A DNA stretch of 64,000 bases from the NCBI RefSeq assembly GCF_027244095.1, contig NC_069662.1, forward strand, positions 18,998,501 to 19,062,500, in the 5' to 3' direction. The DNA comes from Hemicordylus capensis. Its lineage: Eukaryota > Chordata > Lepidosauria > Squamata > Cordylidae. Positions within the stretch are counted from its first letter, which is position 1. Every line of letters begins with the position of its first letter. The notes below the pieces were generated by a model, which did no database searches, had not been told where the DNA came from, and was given only the letters and a program-made list of their open reading frames with translations. This document shows, one piece after another, positions 22,344 through 35,087 of the stretch. The translations under genes were made by a program, and so were the position numbers.

Positions 22344-22724
22344 ATGGGCAATAGTAAAAGTGGGGCCCTGTCCAAGGAGATCCTTGAAGATCTGAAGTTG
22401 AACACGAAATACAGTGAAGATGAGCTGTGTAAATGGTACGAGAGCTTCCAGAAGCAGTGCCCCGATGGGCGTATCAGCCGGGCAGAGTTTGAGAAGATCT
22501 ATGCCCAGTTCTTCCCCAATTCAGACCCCAAGGTGTATGCCCGGCATGTCTTCCGAAGTTTTGACACCAACGATGACGGGACCCTTGACTTCCGGGAGTA
22601 CATCATTGCCCTCCACCTCACCTCAACAGGCAAGACTGACCTCAAGCTCGAGTGGGCCTTCTCCCTCTTCGATGTTGACCGCAATGGAGAGATCAGCAAG
22701 AATGAGGTTCTTGAGATCATCTCG
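22344..22724 (+). CDS. visinin exon 1 (residues 1-127)
   Basis: The start context AAACCATGG is a strong Kozak match (A at -3, G at +4). The exon encodes the myristoylation signal and EF-hands 1-3, and ends TCG before the donor GTGAGT. The open frame runs five codons into the intron before a stop, which is not coding. Confidence 0.93.
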
Positions 22725-25700
22725 GTGAGTAAGAACATGTGAAAAGTGGCAGTGGGTGGGAGGGGCGCTGCTTTATGGCAGGAACCAAAGGGAACCAGGT
22801 TGTGTATTTCCCCACTGCTAGACTCCCTTTCCATTGTGGGATGAAAAGGGGAATTTCCTTTGCAACAGTGCTATAATGTCTTTGGTAGACAACTCTTCAC
22901 ATTTGATCTGGAAGCAAGAACATGGAAGGCCTCCCTGAAGCAGCCAATGCATTCCCATTTTTGATGGATAGTTTCTCCTCCCCTCCCTTGAAATGTCTTG
23001 GATCATTTTGGGACTGTCTACCCTTGAATCTGGCCTTCTACCCAACACCCAGACAGGTTCTTTATACCAGTATCCTATTCCCCCATACCTGCTCCAGTTC
23101 CACACTTACTCTTGATCTCTGTTCAGAGCTGGGTCTCAGGCCTCCTCTTCCCTGGATCAGATCTACCTTTGTGAAAACAAACATGGGAATCATACTTGGC
23201 TTCCATGGAAGGCAGCACCACATATCGAAACTCATGGCAGTACTAATTAAATTGAGAGAAGGGAGGATGTAACAGCTGGACATGTGAGTCACTTGACCCA
23301 CCTCAAGGTGATGAGATGACAACAGATTATCTTGGTTGAAGGCTTTGCATTGTGCCCAAATGGAATTAGCCTTGCCCAATGGGGGAAATCCTGTTACGCT
23401 CATTTAACAGGATGAGCTGGATTGGCAGAGCAGTAAACAGTACTAAATCCCTTCCTAATTTTAGCTCGCTTGCCTCAACTGTCCCCAATCTGGGAGCAAA
23501 TAGGTTAAGGAAGTCATTTTAATAATCAGGAAAAATCGAAACAAATGTTTAGAAATTGATTTTGAGAGTCCAGAAGTAGATACTCACATTGGTTTGCATC
23601 TACATTTCTACTCTAACCTCTCTTCTGAAGCCTGTTTAACCATCATCATCATTATTATGTATTATTATTTATTTGATTTCTATACCGCCCTTCCAAAAAT
23701 GGCTCAGGGCGGTTTACACAGAGAAATAATAAATAAATAAGATGGATCCCTGTCCCCAAAGGGCTCACAATCTAAAAAGAAACATAAGACAGACACCAGC
23801 AACAGCCACTGGAGGTCCTGTGCTAGGGGTGGATAGGGCCAGTTACTCTCCCCCTGCTAAATAAAGAGAATCACCACGTTAAAAGGTGCCACTCTGCCAA
23901 GTTAGCAGGGGTATGTCTGCTAACAGGCATGCCCCAGCAGGGTTAGCATGGCTTTCCTCAGATCCTGAGAATTTTAATCTTGACGGTACTTGACTGAAAT
24001 TCACAGGGAATTACAATTCCCACAATTCTATGCCAGACTTGAAGCTAATTTAAATTAGGAGAGCAGATGGATTTTGACTGATGTTTACCCTCCTCAAAAC
24101 TAGGAAATTTCTGCTCAGGAGGATTAATTTGATGTGGCTTGAAACATTAAGCTCTTGAGAACTGACTGGAAAATGACAGCATTGGAGTGGAAGATGTTTA
24201 GGTGGCCATAAAGGTCTGGTTTTACTTGCATCTTCGTGGATGTAAATGGAGCTGTTACATGTACCCCATCATTCTTTGCTGTCGGCCTTCTGCTGTTCTT
24301 GCTTTTAGACTCCCCTCCCAATGTATCTGCCACAAGCCTTGAAAGAAGGACAGAGCAATCTGAGATTAAAGTTGGATTAGGCAGGGTTAAGTCCCTGACC
24401 CTCTCAGTAGGCAGCATTTGCCTTGCTTCAACTATGTTGTCCGGAGTAATAGCTTTCCTCGACCTTGGGATGGGATGATGAGAAGCAGAAAATCTTTCTG
24501 GGTATAGGTTTAGAGACCTGAGCAAGCCATGGAGAATTCCCCATTCTTGATATGGGTGACAGGAGCAAAGACGACAGTGTTTGGATCCTCCCCACCTGAG
24601 AACTCAGGAGCCCTGGCCATTATCCATATTCTAACCATCTACTGTAAATACTCTGGCCAACTCATTTATGGCATTCTGCCCCCGGCCCAGTAATCGAATT
24701 CAAATTCAATAGGCTCTTCTCCCATTCTAGAATACCTAGAGAGTCCTGCTTCTTAGAGAGCATCCCCTCCCCTCCACTAAAACTATAGTTGCCACTCCCA
24801 CCACCCCAGCCAGGCTCCTTTGTCTTTAATGTGACATGTAGAAATCTGACAGGTGAAGCTCTGACAGGCATGCAGTTAGAGGAATGGTGGAAGTAGTAGA
24901 AGCTCCTTCCCTAAAGCCATCAAAGCTGTCCTCGTGGAACTTTCCATCTGTTCCCTTGACTCTCAGTACAGTAAATAATTTATGTATTTCTTGGATTTGC
25001 ACCCCTCAGATTTCATGGCGAGGCAAGACAGGCTCCCATTCTACATTATCTATCATTCCTGCACAAAATCTCACATCAACACCCCCAGAAAACAAATGAG
25101 CGGCCAGATCTCCTGTGACAGGTGACCACAAAATAAACCTGGTCACTGAAGAACCGCTATTTTCTTCTTTCCTTATCCTTAAAGAAGAGTAACTTCTCCT
25201 CCTTAGCTTTTTCTCACAATTCTGTGAGAGAAGTCACAATCATACCCTTTTTACAGGCAGGGGAGACTGAGGCCAAGAGACAGAGTGTGTTCTGTTCTGT
25301 CCCCAAGACCACTCCATGAGCCCACAAGCTGAGCTGGGATTTGAAGTGGAACCAAGGTCTCCTCAGTCCCTGACATTTCTGCCAAAGAGTCTTCAGGGAG
25401 AAGCTCTTAAAACTATTTTTGAGAAAGAAGAAGCTCAGCTGCTTGTGCCCCCCTGAAACCAGACCAACAGTTGCAATAGAATGATGCAGTAGAGTCCTCA
25501 CATGGTACAACTGACTGTACTACTTCAGATGGCAAGTTTGCAATACCATTCTTAAATGTCCCACCACATAAGAAACTGAATCGAACCTGAACCCCAAGCC
25601 CTCCACACTGGTCCATAAGTGAACCAGAACAGAGCCTGAACTTAATTCTCTGGTTTGCTCTGAACCTGAATCAGAACTGAGCCTGTAAACACAAGAAGTA

Positions 25701-28700
25701 GTAAACCAGTTCCGGGGTGGCCCAAAGTCCTGTGGAGCCTGAAGCAAGGCACCACAGTGCAGGGTGTGGGGGGCAACTCCTTCTCAAAACTAGCTTTTGC
25801 AAGCTTTGAAAGTGGTGGGGAGCAGGGATGGGCATGTTACCACCTTGCTGGGGCCCCAATAATCTGCAGCCTGAGGTGACTGGCACACCTTGCCCCATGA
25901 AAGGGCCGCCCCGGCTGGGTCCAAAATAAGTGGTTGAATAACCAGAAACTTACCTTTCAATTCTTTTTTAAATTTTCCTGTCTTTATCATGTTGTAGTTT
26001 TTTTTGTTTGTAAAAAACATTTAGCAAAATTTAAATAAAAGTTAAAAATGAATACACTGAGAGTCGCATTGCGAGCACAAGGATTTGATTGATATTCTTC
26101 TTCTTGAGAGGTATGTAGTTCAAAACTAGTTCAAACTGTCTGAATGGGTTAAATTATCAGCACTAAAGAGTGGAACTACAAAATGTTGATAAGCCTGCAC
26201 TGGAACTGAAGCTAGAGGTATAATGGTTTGACTCCGTGCTGCTGTATTCATTTCCTACTGGCTGGTTTGTTTGTTTGTTGTTGTTGTTGTTTTAAGCAGG
26301 CAGTCTTTAAAAGGGTGGTTGACATTCTGCGTGGCTGCTACGCAACTTGAAAGCAGCCCCAACAGTGCAGTGTGAGAGGGCAGCTGGGAAACTGCGTAAA
26401 ACAGCTTCCAGGCAGTTGCAGGGATGCGGTTGTAGCTCAGCTTCTGCTTGCATGCAGAAGGTTCCGGGTTCAACCCCTGGCAGCATCTCCAGGTAGGGCT
26501 GGGAGAGGCCCCTGCCTGAAATCTTGGAGAGCCGCTGCCAGTCAGGGTTGACAGTACTGAGGTAGATGGACCAATGGCCTGACTCAGTCAAAGCCAGCTT
26601 CCTATGTTTCTATGTTCAGCACTGTTCTGTTGTTTCCAGTGGAAGTAGTGCGGCACAACTGCCAGGAAATTGTTTTAAGTCATTCCACAAGCATCCTGCT
26701 GCGCTATGCCATCAGGACTACTTTTCAAGTTCTGCAGCAGCCCTGGCAGAATGTTAGAGATCACCCGGTGGTGTTCTCCCACCTGTAGTTTGAAATGATG
26801 CAGTTCACTTGATGGCTTCAGGACTCTACCATCATATTCTGTTGCAAGTAGACCCAATCTGAGCCTGTAGACATCCAGAAAACAGCAGGCTCCCAGGAAA
26901 CAATAGTGGGTATAGTTTCTTGCCCTCAAATCTTTGCTGGTTTACATGAAGTTGTAATTGTTTAACCTGACCAATTATGGATGGTCCAGACATTCTGTGT
27001 ATCAAAGCGTGTAGGTCAGCAGATTTTGACAAGAGCTCGCCGGACAGATGGTCTCAAATTTCCCTCTATTTTATGCTTATTTCCTAGGAATGTTTTCCTT
27101 TTTGCTCTCCATAGAAATGTCTTTTTCTCCCTCCATTGTAAACCTCTTTGACAGATGTACTGGCCAGCAAATCAAATGCTGTTTTGCCCTGTCAGGTGGG
27201 CTGACCACTTTTTATATTGTGCTGTAGGTAAAGATTGTAAATTACTTTTACATTCTTCCCTCATCAAAGAAAATTAAGTGAAATCATTTTTTAAAAACAT
27301 TGAATAACGGGTTCAGGAAGGAAAAGAGAAGTGCATTCGTGACGCACTAGGTCCTAGCCAATCAGTGTTGTGCACAAAAGCTTCTGCCACAAACAGAACA
27401 AGTGTCCCCTGAGCAAAATCCAGGGTAGAAGATTATACAACTGACGTAAATGCGATGGGAGCTCTTCTACAGGGCGCTTTCAAGATTAGACCCTGCAACG
27501 GGGTCACGACGTATCTCTGAAGTGTGCTTCCACACTTCCTTAAAATAAAAAAGGAAGAAGAAAAGAAAAAGAAATAACATGATTATGTTATCATCTCTTG
27601 AACTTCCAACAGTTAGATATGACAATCCAGGATTCCACTTCCATCCTTTGCCAACCTTCCCCCTCACACCAGATATTACAGAAAGATATAAGTAATGTGT
27701 TAATCAACCCTCAATATTAAAAAAAAAACCCAAATCTTGGGTGTGGATGTTGACCCTGTGCTAAATTGTAATTTATGAAAGGGTCCCAGGTTAACACAAA
27801 TATTTCATCTGAGATATTCTGTAAATAAGGAGTGATCTTAGCCATCGAGGCATATTCCCATACACTTCCTGTGTTGTGACACCACAGTCTCTACGCTGAC
27901 AGCAGGGTGCCATTCATATTTCCAATGCCTTCTTTCAAATTTAATCGGTGCAATATAGTGCTATAAAGTCATATATCCAGTGTTTAAACGTTGCTGTTTT
28001 GCGGGGGTTGTTAGTTTCCGCAAGACTGCTCCCCCTGCTGTTTACGTTTTGAATGAGATTTGCTAGAACAGAAGCATTTTGCTGCTGTTGAGAGGCTAAT
28101 CTGGAAAGCACCCAGCAGGCTTACTGCTAAAATAATATGTATCTTCATGCACCCATAAATAGCACTATATCAACATATATTGTACAATGTAATTCAGTCT
28201 ATCTAAGTGGTGAATTCATAATCTGGGATTTGCAATTCTTGTGAAATTTTATTTTGTCCATTAGATTTTAATTTAATTTAATGTGGACACAACTTATCCA
28301 TAATAAGTGCTCTCCTTATGGACAAACACAGCCTACACTTCCATTCTGCTATTACCAACACAGACGATGGACCCTCTCTTCAGTTCTCAGTCTATCACCA
28401 CACTAAAGGACTTGTATATTACAGTCTAGTCACCTTGCCAATTTCTGATTTAATAGAACTCTTTAATGCTGATTCACTCACACAAACAATTAGGATTGTG
28501 TAGTAACATCAACCCTAGTTGACATCTTTGTAATATCTCAAGATGCTCACCACTCTCTATAAGACCTTCCGACCTGTGAGTAGAGCCAGAAAGCGATGAG
28601 TGTCAATCCTGGCACATTGGAATAATGTTGGCAAATTCACCATGCTCAAACATCAACAGGTACCACATAAAACTGACTTTGTGTGAGTAGCCCTCTACCT

Positions 28701-31700
28701 TTTTAAAACCTGCGATATCAAATTGCTGTATCTTCCTCTGCTTTCTGGACAACCTAGTTATGACGTCACATGACTTAACACACATAGCTGATTTTTTCTC
28801 AGCATGTTGGACAATAGCTATAGCACTGGAACATAGGCCTGGGATATCCTCATGCTAACATGTTAAGTAAATTAAAAAATGCTACTGCCCGGAAAATGAA
28901 CGTTTGTATTAGTTGTCCAAGGTAAGACACTGATGTAATAGCTACGTCAAACTACTTGCCGTCTACCTTTAGTGGACATTCTCAGCACAATTACAAGTTA
29001 TCTTAACTTCATAAGGATTAAAATCTTAGTTTTAAAAAGTGAAATTAAAGCAGAGACTCTGCAGAAGTGACTAGTTTCTACATTAGAAGCTATATACTCT
29101 CTCCACAGTGTGATGATGATGTCTCATCTCCATCTAGGCCACTGCTTATAACATGTTGATTGGAGAGGAAAGTCACCAGTAAAACCTAGGCATTTAGGGC
29201 ATATGGCCTTGAATATATGAGATTATAGAAGTGAAAAGAGCCCAGGTAGCATTACAGTTGTGAACATAGCACTTTTGTTTCTCACATACTAGGTTTGGTA
29301 AAAACGCTAGTCAAATCAGGGCGGAAACTGATCTTCTGGGTGGGCAACAGAGAAGCAAGAGGAACTGATAAACTAAACTCTGGCCCCCAGGTGGAAGAGG
29401 AGAGTGGGTTTGACGTATAATCTAATCAAAGTCATCCCTCTGACATCAGGGTGCAGAGTTTGCAAAACAGGAAGTCCAAAGGGGGGGCAGGACTGAGAAT
29501 GCAAATGAGACCCCAAAACATGGAAGAACAAAATGACAGCTTCATTTGGAGACTGTTAACAGGGGGAACAGATGAGAGAATTCTTTCTAATCTGTGTAGC
29601 CTTCCCTGGGCCAGGCCTCTAATGGGGGCCAGTGACATAGACATCTCAGGAGGCGGCATATTGGAGGAGGTGAGGTGAGGATGCACTACCTGCACCTCAC
29701 AGGGCCTGGCCTTGCCGTTTCTCATCTTGCCACTTGGGCCTCAGCTGCTCAGGTTCATCTTCTCCGACACTGCCTTCCCAGCTGCTACTAGTTTCCCTGT
29801 TTCTTCTGCCTTTTGAAAAGACAGGGGCAGAGAACACAGCAGCAGGAAGTAGGGATGGAGACTGGTGTGGACAGGAGAGATGCACTGGGGGGGAGGGGGA
29901 ATTTGAATTCAGCATGCAAAAGGGGAGATGGGGGATAAGAAATGGATGGCTCACACACCGAGCAAATGAAAGAGGAGATGGGGGAGAAGTGTTGTGTGCT
30001 GAACCTTTGTTATTTGTAGATCTGTCCAATGGATCTGTCGATCTCTGTTTCCTCCCTTCCATATACAAAAGGCTGATACTATAAGCTTGGGAACCTTTAT
30101 TTCCTCAGCTACTTGTAGGTCGTAGGACTGCTGAGGAGATAAAATGGGGGGAGGGAGTAACTACTGTGTACACACAACCCTGAGTTCATTTAAAGAAGAG
30201 TGGGATATAAAAGTGAGAAATACCATCTAAAACCTTTATTTTTCCTGCATAATACTTAAAATGCTGCCAGTGTGGATGTCAACTTCAGAGTAACTGTTCT
30301 ATCTCCAATGTCCTTCCATCCTACTCAAAGGCAGCAAATATTTACTATTCTCTCACACACACATGCCCTTCCTACTTACCTATCCCACTACGAGAGTTCC
30401 TAAGTATATCCTTTTCTACCACTGTGTTTATTTATGTCTCACTTAAAGAGCTCAACCTTAAAAAACAATATTTTGAATCACTAAAAGTAGTGGCGAGAGG
30501 CAAGTTGTCTCCTTTGGCACACTGGTGAGGAGGGGAGGTGGTTACAGGTAGTCAAGGGCTCCCCTGCATAAGCCCTTTCCAACCAATCAGGTGTGATGAG
30601 GAATTCAGACACTATCCATGAGGACTAATGTGGAAAATATAACCAAGACGTTCTCTGTGAGGCGAGTTGGGTCTCATGGACTGTAATGGAAGGAATTGGG
30701 AACTAGGCCTGGCGGACTGGATTGGAGTGGAATCTATAGCAGCTACAGAAATACAGAAGCAAAAGCCCCAGGTGGATATAAATAGCACAAAGAGGGCAGC
30801 ACCAAAACCAAAAATATCCACTTATGCAAAAATAAATGTTTTATTTCAGTACAATTGTAAGGAACCGTGTGTCATTTCAATCTTTTCCCCTGGTGAAGAG
30901 CTTCAGCTCAGAAACATTGGGATCTTCAGATAAAGTATTTATTTTGCACCAGTGGATTGTTTTGTCTTTGCTTTCAGGTCAATATAGCCCTACTCAGACA
31001 TTACATACTTGCATATAGGCAGACACAAGTATACGTCTTTGTGTGAATGACTGTAAATGCCTCCATTTTAAAAGCAGACCTGGGCATAGGCCCTCTCAAA
31101 TGCAAGTTACAGACACTACTGTGCATGCGTTGGAAATGTGTAAATAACTGTATACAGATTGTAAATTGAACCTAATGTGAAAATAGGGCTTATATGAACT
31201 GAAACCACCTAATATCAAGATATTCTCTTAATCTGTGTGCTGAATTATTGTTATTGTTTTTCTTTCATTCTGCCAGGCCATATTTAAGATGATCCCTCCT
31301 GAAGAGCAGAAGACCCTGGCTGATGATGAAAACACCCCCCAGAAACGAGCTGACAAGCTGTGGGCATATTTTAACAAAGGAGACACTGGTAACTGCTCTC
31401 CCCACCCCCATTCCTCTGGCCGGTCTTCACATGGGTTGGTCTTTAACGCTGTCTCCCCTGCCGCAAAAGCAAACCCGAAAATGGTATTTGGTCCCTTTAA
31501 ACTCTTTGGCATTGACCTACCTGGCAGGGAGCTGAGCCAGTCTCCTTTCTGTGGCTGTCCAATCTCAAATGAGGTTTAAAAAGAGTAGGGCTGCTTTTGA
31601 GTTATACTACTCTTTTCCACTTGGCAGTATGGAAAGGTGGCTCATTGCCTGGTGAGGAGTTTTGTCTTGCAAGTTTACTAACTACAGCTCTAGGTCCGAT

Positions 31701-33850
31701 AACAATGCACCACACTCACATCTTGCATAGAAACAGTTATCTTATACATTCCACAAATGAAAACAGGGACATGCTTCTAAGGCCCTGTTCCCATACCAAA
31801 GGTCACTGCTGCTTGAAGCCTTCTGTCACCCACACAGCCCAGCACGGAAGGCCCTACTCCATCTGTTGCAGGTTGTACTTGTTTACTCTGCAGTCACCTG
31901 TCCTCCACCAGCTTAAAATTCAGGAGGGTGTTTGTTCTTTGGATTGAAGATGTTCTAGGGGGAAAAACCCCATAAATGACCTACAACCTGCTAACAAAAT
32001 GCCTCATGAAGTGCCTTAATCAGAGACAGCCCTTTCATGAGGCAAGATGAGGCAGTTGCCTCAGGTGGTGGATTACTGGGATGCCAACAGGGCAGTGAGA
32101 TGCTCCCCACTCCCACTGCCATCAAAGCAGCTCTTTGGGACCCATCAAAGGCTCTTTGGGACCCTTGCCACTCCTCATATGTTGCAAAGCTTGCTAGAAA
32201 GAAGCATGAGGAGAGAAAAGGAGGCTGCTGGCGGCCTTTTCCTCCTTCCTGCCCCTGGGCCACTTTCAAAACTTGCAAGGGTCAGTTTCAAAAAGGGGCT
32301 GGCACCCACCAGGGCAGGGTAGCACTTGTCACCTTGCCTCAGGTGCTGCAATGTCTTGGGCTGCCCCTGGCCTTAATGTCAACGTGTGAGCACATTTACG
32401 TGTATGTGTATTAAAGTGAAGAGGCAGTGGCGGCAGCACACACACACCCCGCCCCACCTCTCCAAATCAGAGATTAAACTTTAGGGTAGGAAGCTGAACC
32501 CTGGAAAATGGCAAATCTATTATACTATTATCATCATCATCTACTGCTTTTTAACAAGGAAAGTCTACAATACAGTTTGCATAGCAAAAGAAATGAGAGG
32601 ATTCCTTGTCTCATAATTAGGGGATGCAATCTAACAAGAAGCCCCAAGGAAACACCAGCAACAGTCACAGGGGGGATGCTATGCTGAGACTGAATAAGGA
32701 TAGTTGCTCTTTTTTCAGCTAAGTATACGACAGCCACCACTTTAAAAAGGGTGTGCTCGCTTTATGCCCAGTTAGCAGTGTTTAAATCAGGGTTTAATAA
32801 AATTGAACTCCTCAAAATGTTAACAAGGGTTTAAATGAAGAGTGGTGATTTACCAGGGGCAAGGATCAGAGAAGAAGGCCTGTCCCAGGTAAATAGGATC
32901 ACTGGAAGAATGTGGTGTCTTATCAGTTTGGATATCACCAAAGTAATGATTTGCTTTGCACTTATTTATTTCTATTTATCTATCAAATTTGTAGCTAAAG
33001 AATCTCAGCCAAAAGATATGCAGTTGCCCATAGGACTGACCTGTGTGATGGCTAATAAACAATTGTGAATAGATATAAACATTTTTACTTATAATTTTTA
33101 TATTGGTTTACACAATGAGGTTATTCAAAGTAGTCCTACTGAAGTTAAACGTTAGGCCATACCTAATTTCTCCTTTCAATTTCAACTGAAATACTCTGAG
33201 CAATATTGATTCTCATATCAGCCAGGGAAATTATTCCCCACCACTTAACTTTATTTCCCCAGTCAACTGATGTGGGCTACATCCATGTTTATCCAGATCT
33301 TATGAATAGTCATCATGTTTTCTCAGGAACTACCCAAGTTCAGAGTACTTCAAGATGTACTCTCTTGTGCTCACCACATCAAAATGTAATTTTACTTTAT
33401 TTCGTATGAGAGGCTTTTCTGATATTCTTAGAGCTTACTCCGCCATAAGCTTTTTCCCCCATGGAAGGCTAGCAGGGGTAAAATGTATCAGAATGTAAGA
33501 ACTGATGAGTACGGACGTTGTCATCAATGCATATTCTGCAGTTGGTTATAATTCAGCTTGCTTAAAATTCTGCCCTCTTTTGCCGAAAGAGGACTTATAA
33601 TAAAGCTCAAGAGGCGCTATGTTGGTTTCAAGTTGATAGGTCATTTTACCTATTGTTTAATGCTATAATCAGAAGTATCAAATTAATACCACCCCTTGTT
33701 GCCTCATCTTGGTTATTCTCTAGATTATTATGCTCTCCCTCACTTTTTTCTTTTTCTGCAGATAAACTTGCTGAAGCGGAATTTATTTCAGGGGTGATGA
33801 AGAATGATGCAATAATGAAGCTCATCCAGTATGAACCCAAGAAAAAATAG
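22344..33850 (+). CDS. visinin (cone-type recoverin-family calcium sensor), 3 exons
   Basis: Coding exons are 22344-22724, 31277-31388 and 33762-33850 (381+112+89 nt), giving 193 residues and TAG. The protein starts MGNSKSGALSKEIL, an N-myristoylation signal. EF-hand 1 is disabled by C39-P40. EF-hand 2 (residues 74-85, DTNDDGTLDFRE) and EF-hand 3 (110-121, DVDRNGEISKNE) are canonical. EF-hand 4 (from N160) is degenerate. The C-terminus AIMKLIQYEPKKK and the segment MIPPEEQKTLADDEN match chicken visinin (192 residues) better than mammalian recoverin, which has MITPEDVKLLPDDEN and a longer tail. The family senses Ca2+ in photoreceptor outer segments and, for recoverin, restrains the opsin kinase; the same role in cones is inferred here. 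Introns begin GT and end AG, in phases 0 and 1. No disruption is seen. Confidence 0.93.
23650..23915 (-). repeat. L2-like LINE/SINE tail repeat, well preserved
   Basis: TTCTATACCGCCCTTCCAAA, CAGGGCGGTTTACACAGAG, TGTCCCCAAAGGGCTCACAA and AAGAGAATCACCACGTTAAA. The cleanest copy of this family in the window. Confidence 0.8.
25215..25388 (-). repeat. MIR-family SINE, minus orientation
   Basis: ACAGGCAGGGGAGACTGAGG followed by CCAAGAGACAGAGT and GAGCTGGGATTTGAAGTGGA. This is the standard reversed MIR order. Confidence 0.7.
25712..25914. mobile_element. MITE of the 'GCCTCAGGC' family
   Basis: Inverted ends CCGGGGTGGCCC and GGGCCGCCCCGG. The interior has the 'cctgaggtgactggcacaccttgcc' theme shared with 32021-32370 and 35703-35898. 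It is non-coding. Confidence 0.6.
26421..26618 (+). repeat. tRNA-Ala-like-headed SINE (5S/tRNA family)
   Basis: TTGTAGCTCAGCTTCTGCTT, GCATGCAGAAGGTTCCGGGT and TCAACCCCTGG resemble the A and B boxes of tRNA-Ala. The shared body CAGCATCTCCAGGTAGGGCT and GACCAATGGCCTGACTCAG follows. It lacks an acceptor-stem pair and has a degraded A box, so it is not a tRNA gene. Confidence 0.8.
27465..27960 (-). mobile_element. possible L1-like LINE 3' remnant
   Basis: On the minus strand, scattered peptide pieces such as ITPYLQNISDEIFVLTWDPF look like the end of a LINE ORF2. They are followed by an A/T-rich stretch near 27540-27580. The match rests on general wording only and is weak. Confidence 0.25.
30130..30212 (+). 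repeat. MIR-like SINE tail
   Basis: GTACACACAACCCTGAGTTC then AAGAAGAGTGGGATATAAAA matches the 3' end of the 17774 family. Confidence 0.55.
31277..31388 (+). CDS. visinin exon 2 (residues 128-165, first base of D165 codon)
   Basis: The acceptor TTCTGCCAG precedes GCCATATTTAAG (AIFK). The exon encodes AIFKMIPPEEQ through KLWAYFNKGDT and ends with the G of a split Asp codon before GTAACT. Confidence 0.92.
32021..32370. mobile_element. MITE of the 'GCCTCAGGC' family
   Basis: Ends CAGAGACAGCCC and GGGCTGCCCCTG are inverted. Interior strings AGGCAGTTGCCTCAGGTGG and CACCTTGCCTCAGGTGCTG are shared with the copies at 25712 and 35703. Confidence 0.65.
32520..32780 (-). repeat. L2-like LINE/SINE tail repeat
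   Basis: Diverged copy with TACAGTTTGCATAGCAAAAG, CACCAGCAACAGTCACAGGG and CACCACTTTAAAAAGGGTG. Confidence 0.65.
33762..33850 (+). CDS. visinin exon 3 (C-terminus)
   Basis: A pyrimidine-rich acceptor ending TTTTCTGCAG precedes ATAAACTTGCTG. The exon completes the split Asp, then encodes KLAEAEFISGVMKNDAIMKL through EPKKK and TAG. Confidence 0.92.
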
Positions 33851-33945
33851 GAGCATTGGTGTTAATAGGAGAAGAGAGCCTGGATATGGAGAAAATGTGT
33901 GCTGAATGCTAAAAAGGAAAAGGAGAAATTGTAACAACCCTACTT

Positions 33946-33984
<39 letters not shown>
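33946..33984. repeat. (TG)n microsatellite
   Basis: About 19 TG units, about 95 bp after the visinin stop and thus in its likely 3' UTR. Confidence 0.95.
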
Positions 33985-33988
<4 letters not shown>

Positions 33989-34627
33989 ATGACAGTGTAC
34001 AAGGCACGGAAAAAAAAAAGAATCTGTACAACTATAAAACAAGTGTGCACCCCTCTCTGCAAGTCCCACTGTTTACTCTGTAAGCAGTAGCCTAGTCCGT
34101 TCCTATTCTCTGATTTCCCTGTTCTTTGAGAAATCTTCAGTGGGGGTGTAGGATGGCATCTTGGAGCTACAATACCCATCCTGTACTGACATTTGGAAAA
34201 AGGACTGGAGATGGCAGAGGAAAGATGGGGGAAAAGGAGAAGAAGTTTAGGGAAAGGAGGTGAAAATTTTAGAGGATAAAATGGGGAAACCTCCATAGAG
34301 ACTGCACTCTGGGGAAGGATACAACTGGGATTAGTAAAAGAATCAACAAGGACAACAAGCAAGCACCTGAACATCCACAAGCCCTATCCATTAAGAGCCT
34401 TCCTGCCTTTTAACATTTTCATTTCATAATTTAGAAGAGCTCTGCCCTCAGAGGACTTGGGTCCCCAACACACTTTTGTCCCATTCCTCTCCCAAGTTAT
34501 CTAGGAATCCTGCTTTCTCAGTCAGAACACACAGACATCTTAGAAGATTCACAGAGAATTCTCTGCATCTCTCTGAACTACAATTCCCAAAATCCCCTAA
34601 GGGAAGCCATGACAATTGAAATGGTAG

Positions 34628-34633
34628 AATAAA
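34628..34633 (+). terminator. candidate poly(A) signal for visinin (proximal)
   Basis: AATAAA about 780 bp past the stop codon. A second AATAAA lies at 36524-36529, about 2.7 kb past the stop, in the context TTTTTCAATAAAGGGCATTG. Which one is used cannot be told from sequence. Confidence 0.3.
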
Positions 34634-35087
34634 ACCAATCCAGCTAGTGTAGATGCACCCTTAGCTGCCAGCTTCCTTCAGTTTAAGTTCACAACACTGC
34701 TAAAATATTCCAATGTATTTAAATGAGACTTAGGGGTGACTTGCAGGACCCATTGTTAGAAATAAGGCCCACTGAGATCAGTGGGGTTTGCTTCTTGGTT
34801 CAACAGCCTTGGAATTGTAACCTAATGAGATCTGGATTGAAGTGGAAGAGTCCTGAGGTGGTAGAGTGGATAACCCTGCTTTGGACTGCAGGTGTGAAAT
34901 ACAAGGTTGATGCATAGAAAAATCTGAGATTTGCTGTGTGACCTGATGTTATAAGACTGCTAATGAAAAATTGGTGCAGGGGGAGAGCACCTGGTACTGC
35001 GGTAGAGACTAGGGTTGCCCTAGGGAGACCAAGGAGTCTCTGGACTAGAGAGACCAGAGAGTATCTGGTACTGGAGTAAAGGGAGCT

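Larger units (their letters stand above)
22725..31276 (+). other. visinin intron 1 (8.55 kb)
   Basis: It contains the LINE tail at 23650, a MIR at 25215, a MITE at 25712, a SINE at 26421 and a possible L1 remnant near 27465-27960. Open frames inside (for example 24124-24525 minus and 29697-30084) show no domain. I see no embedded gene. Confidence 0.7.
31389..33761 (+). other. visinin intron 2 (2.37 kb)
   Basis: It holds a MITE at 32021-32370 and a LINE tail at 32520-32780. The rest is unique-looking and AT-rich, without a supported exon. Confidence 0.7.

Noticed and set aside
26421-26500. possible tRNA-Ala gene
   Set aside because: The acceptor stem does not pair, the A-box region is degraded, and it is joined to a SINE body found elsewhere.
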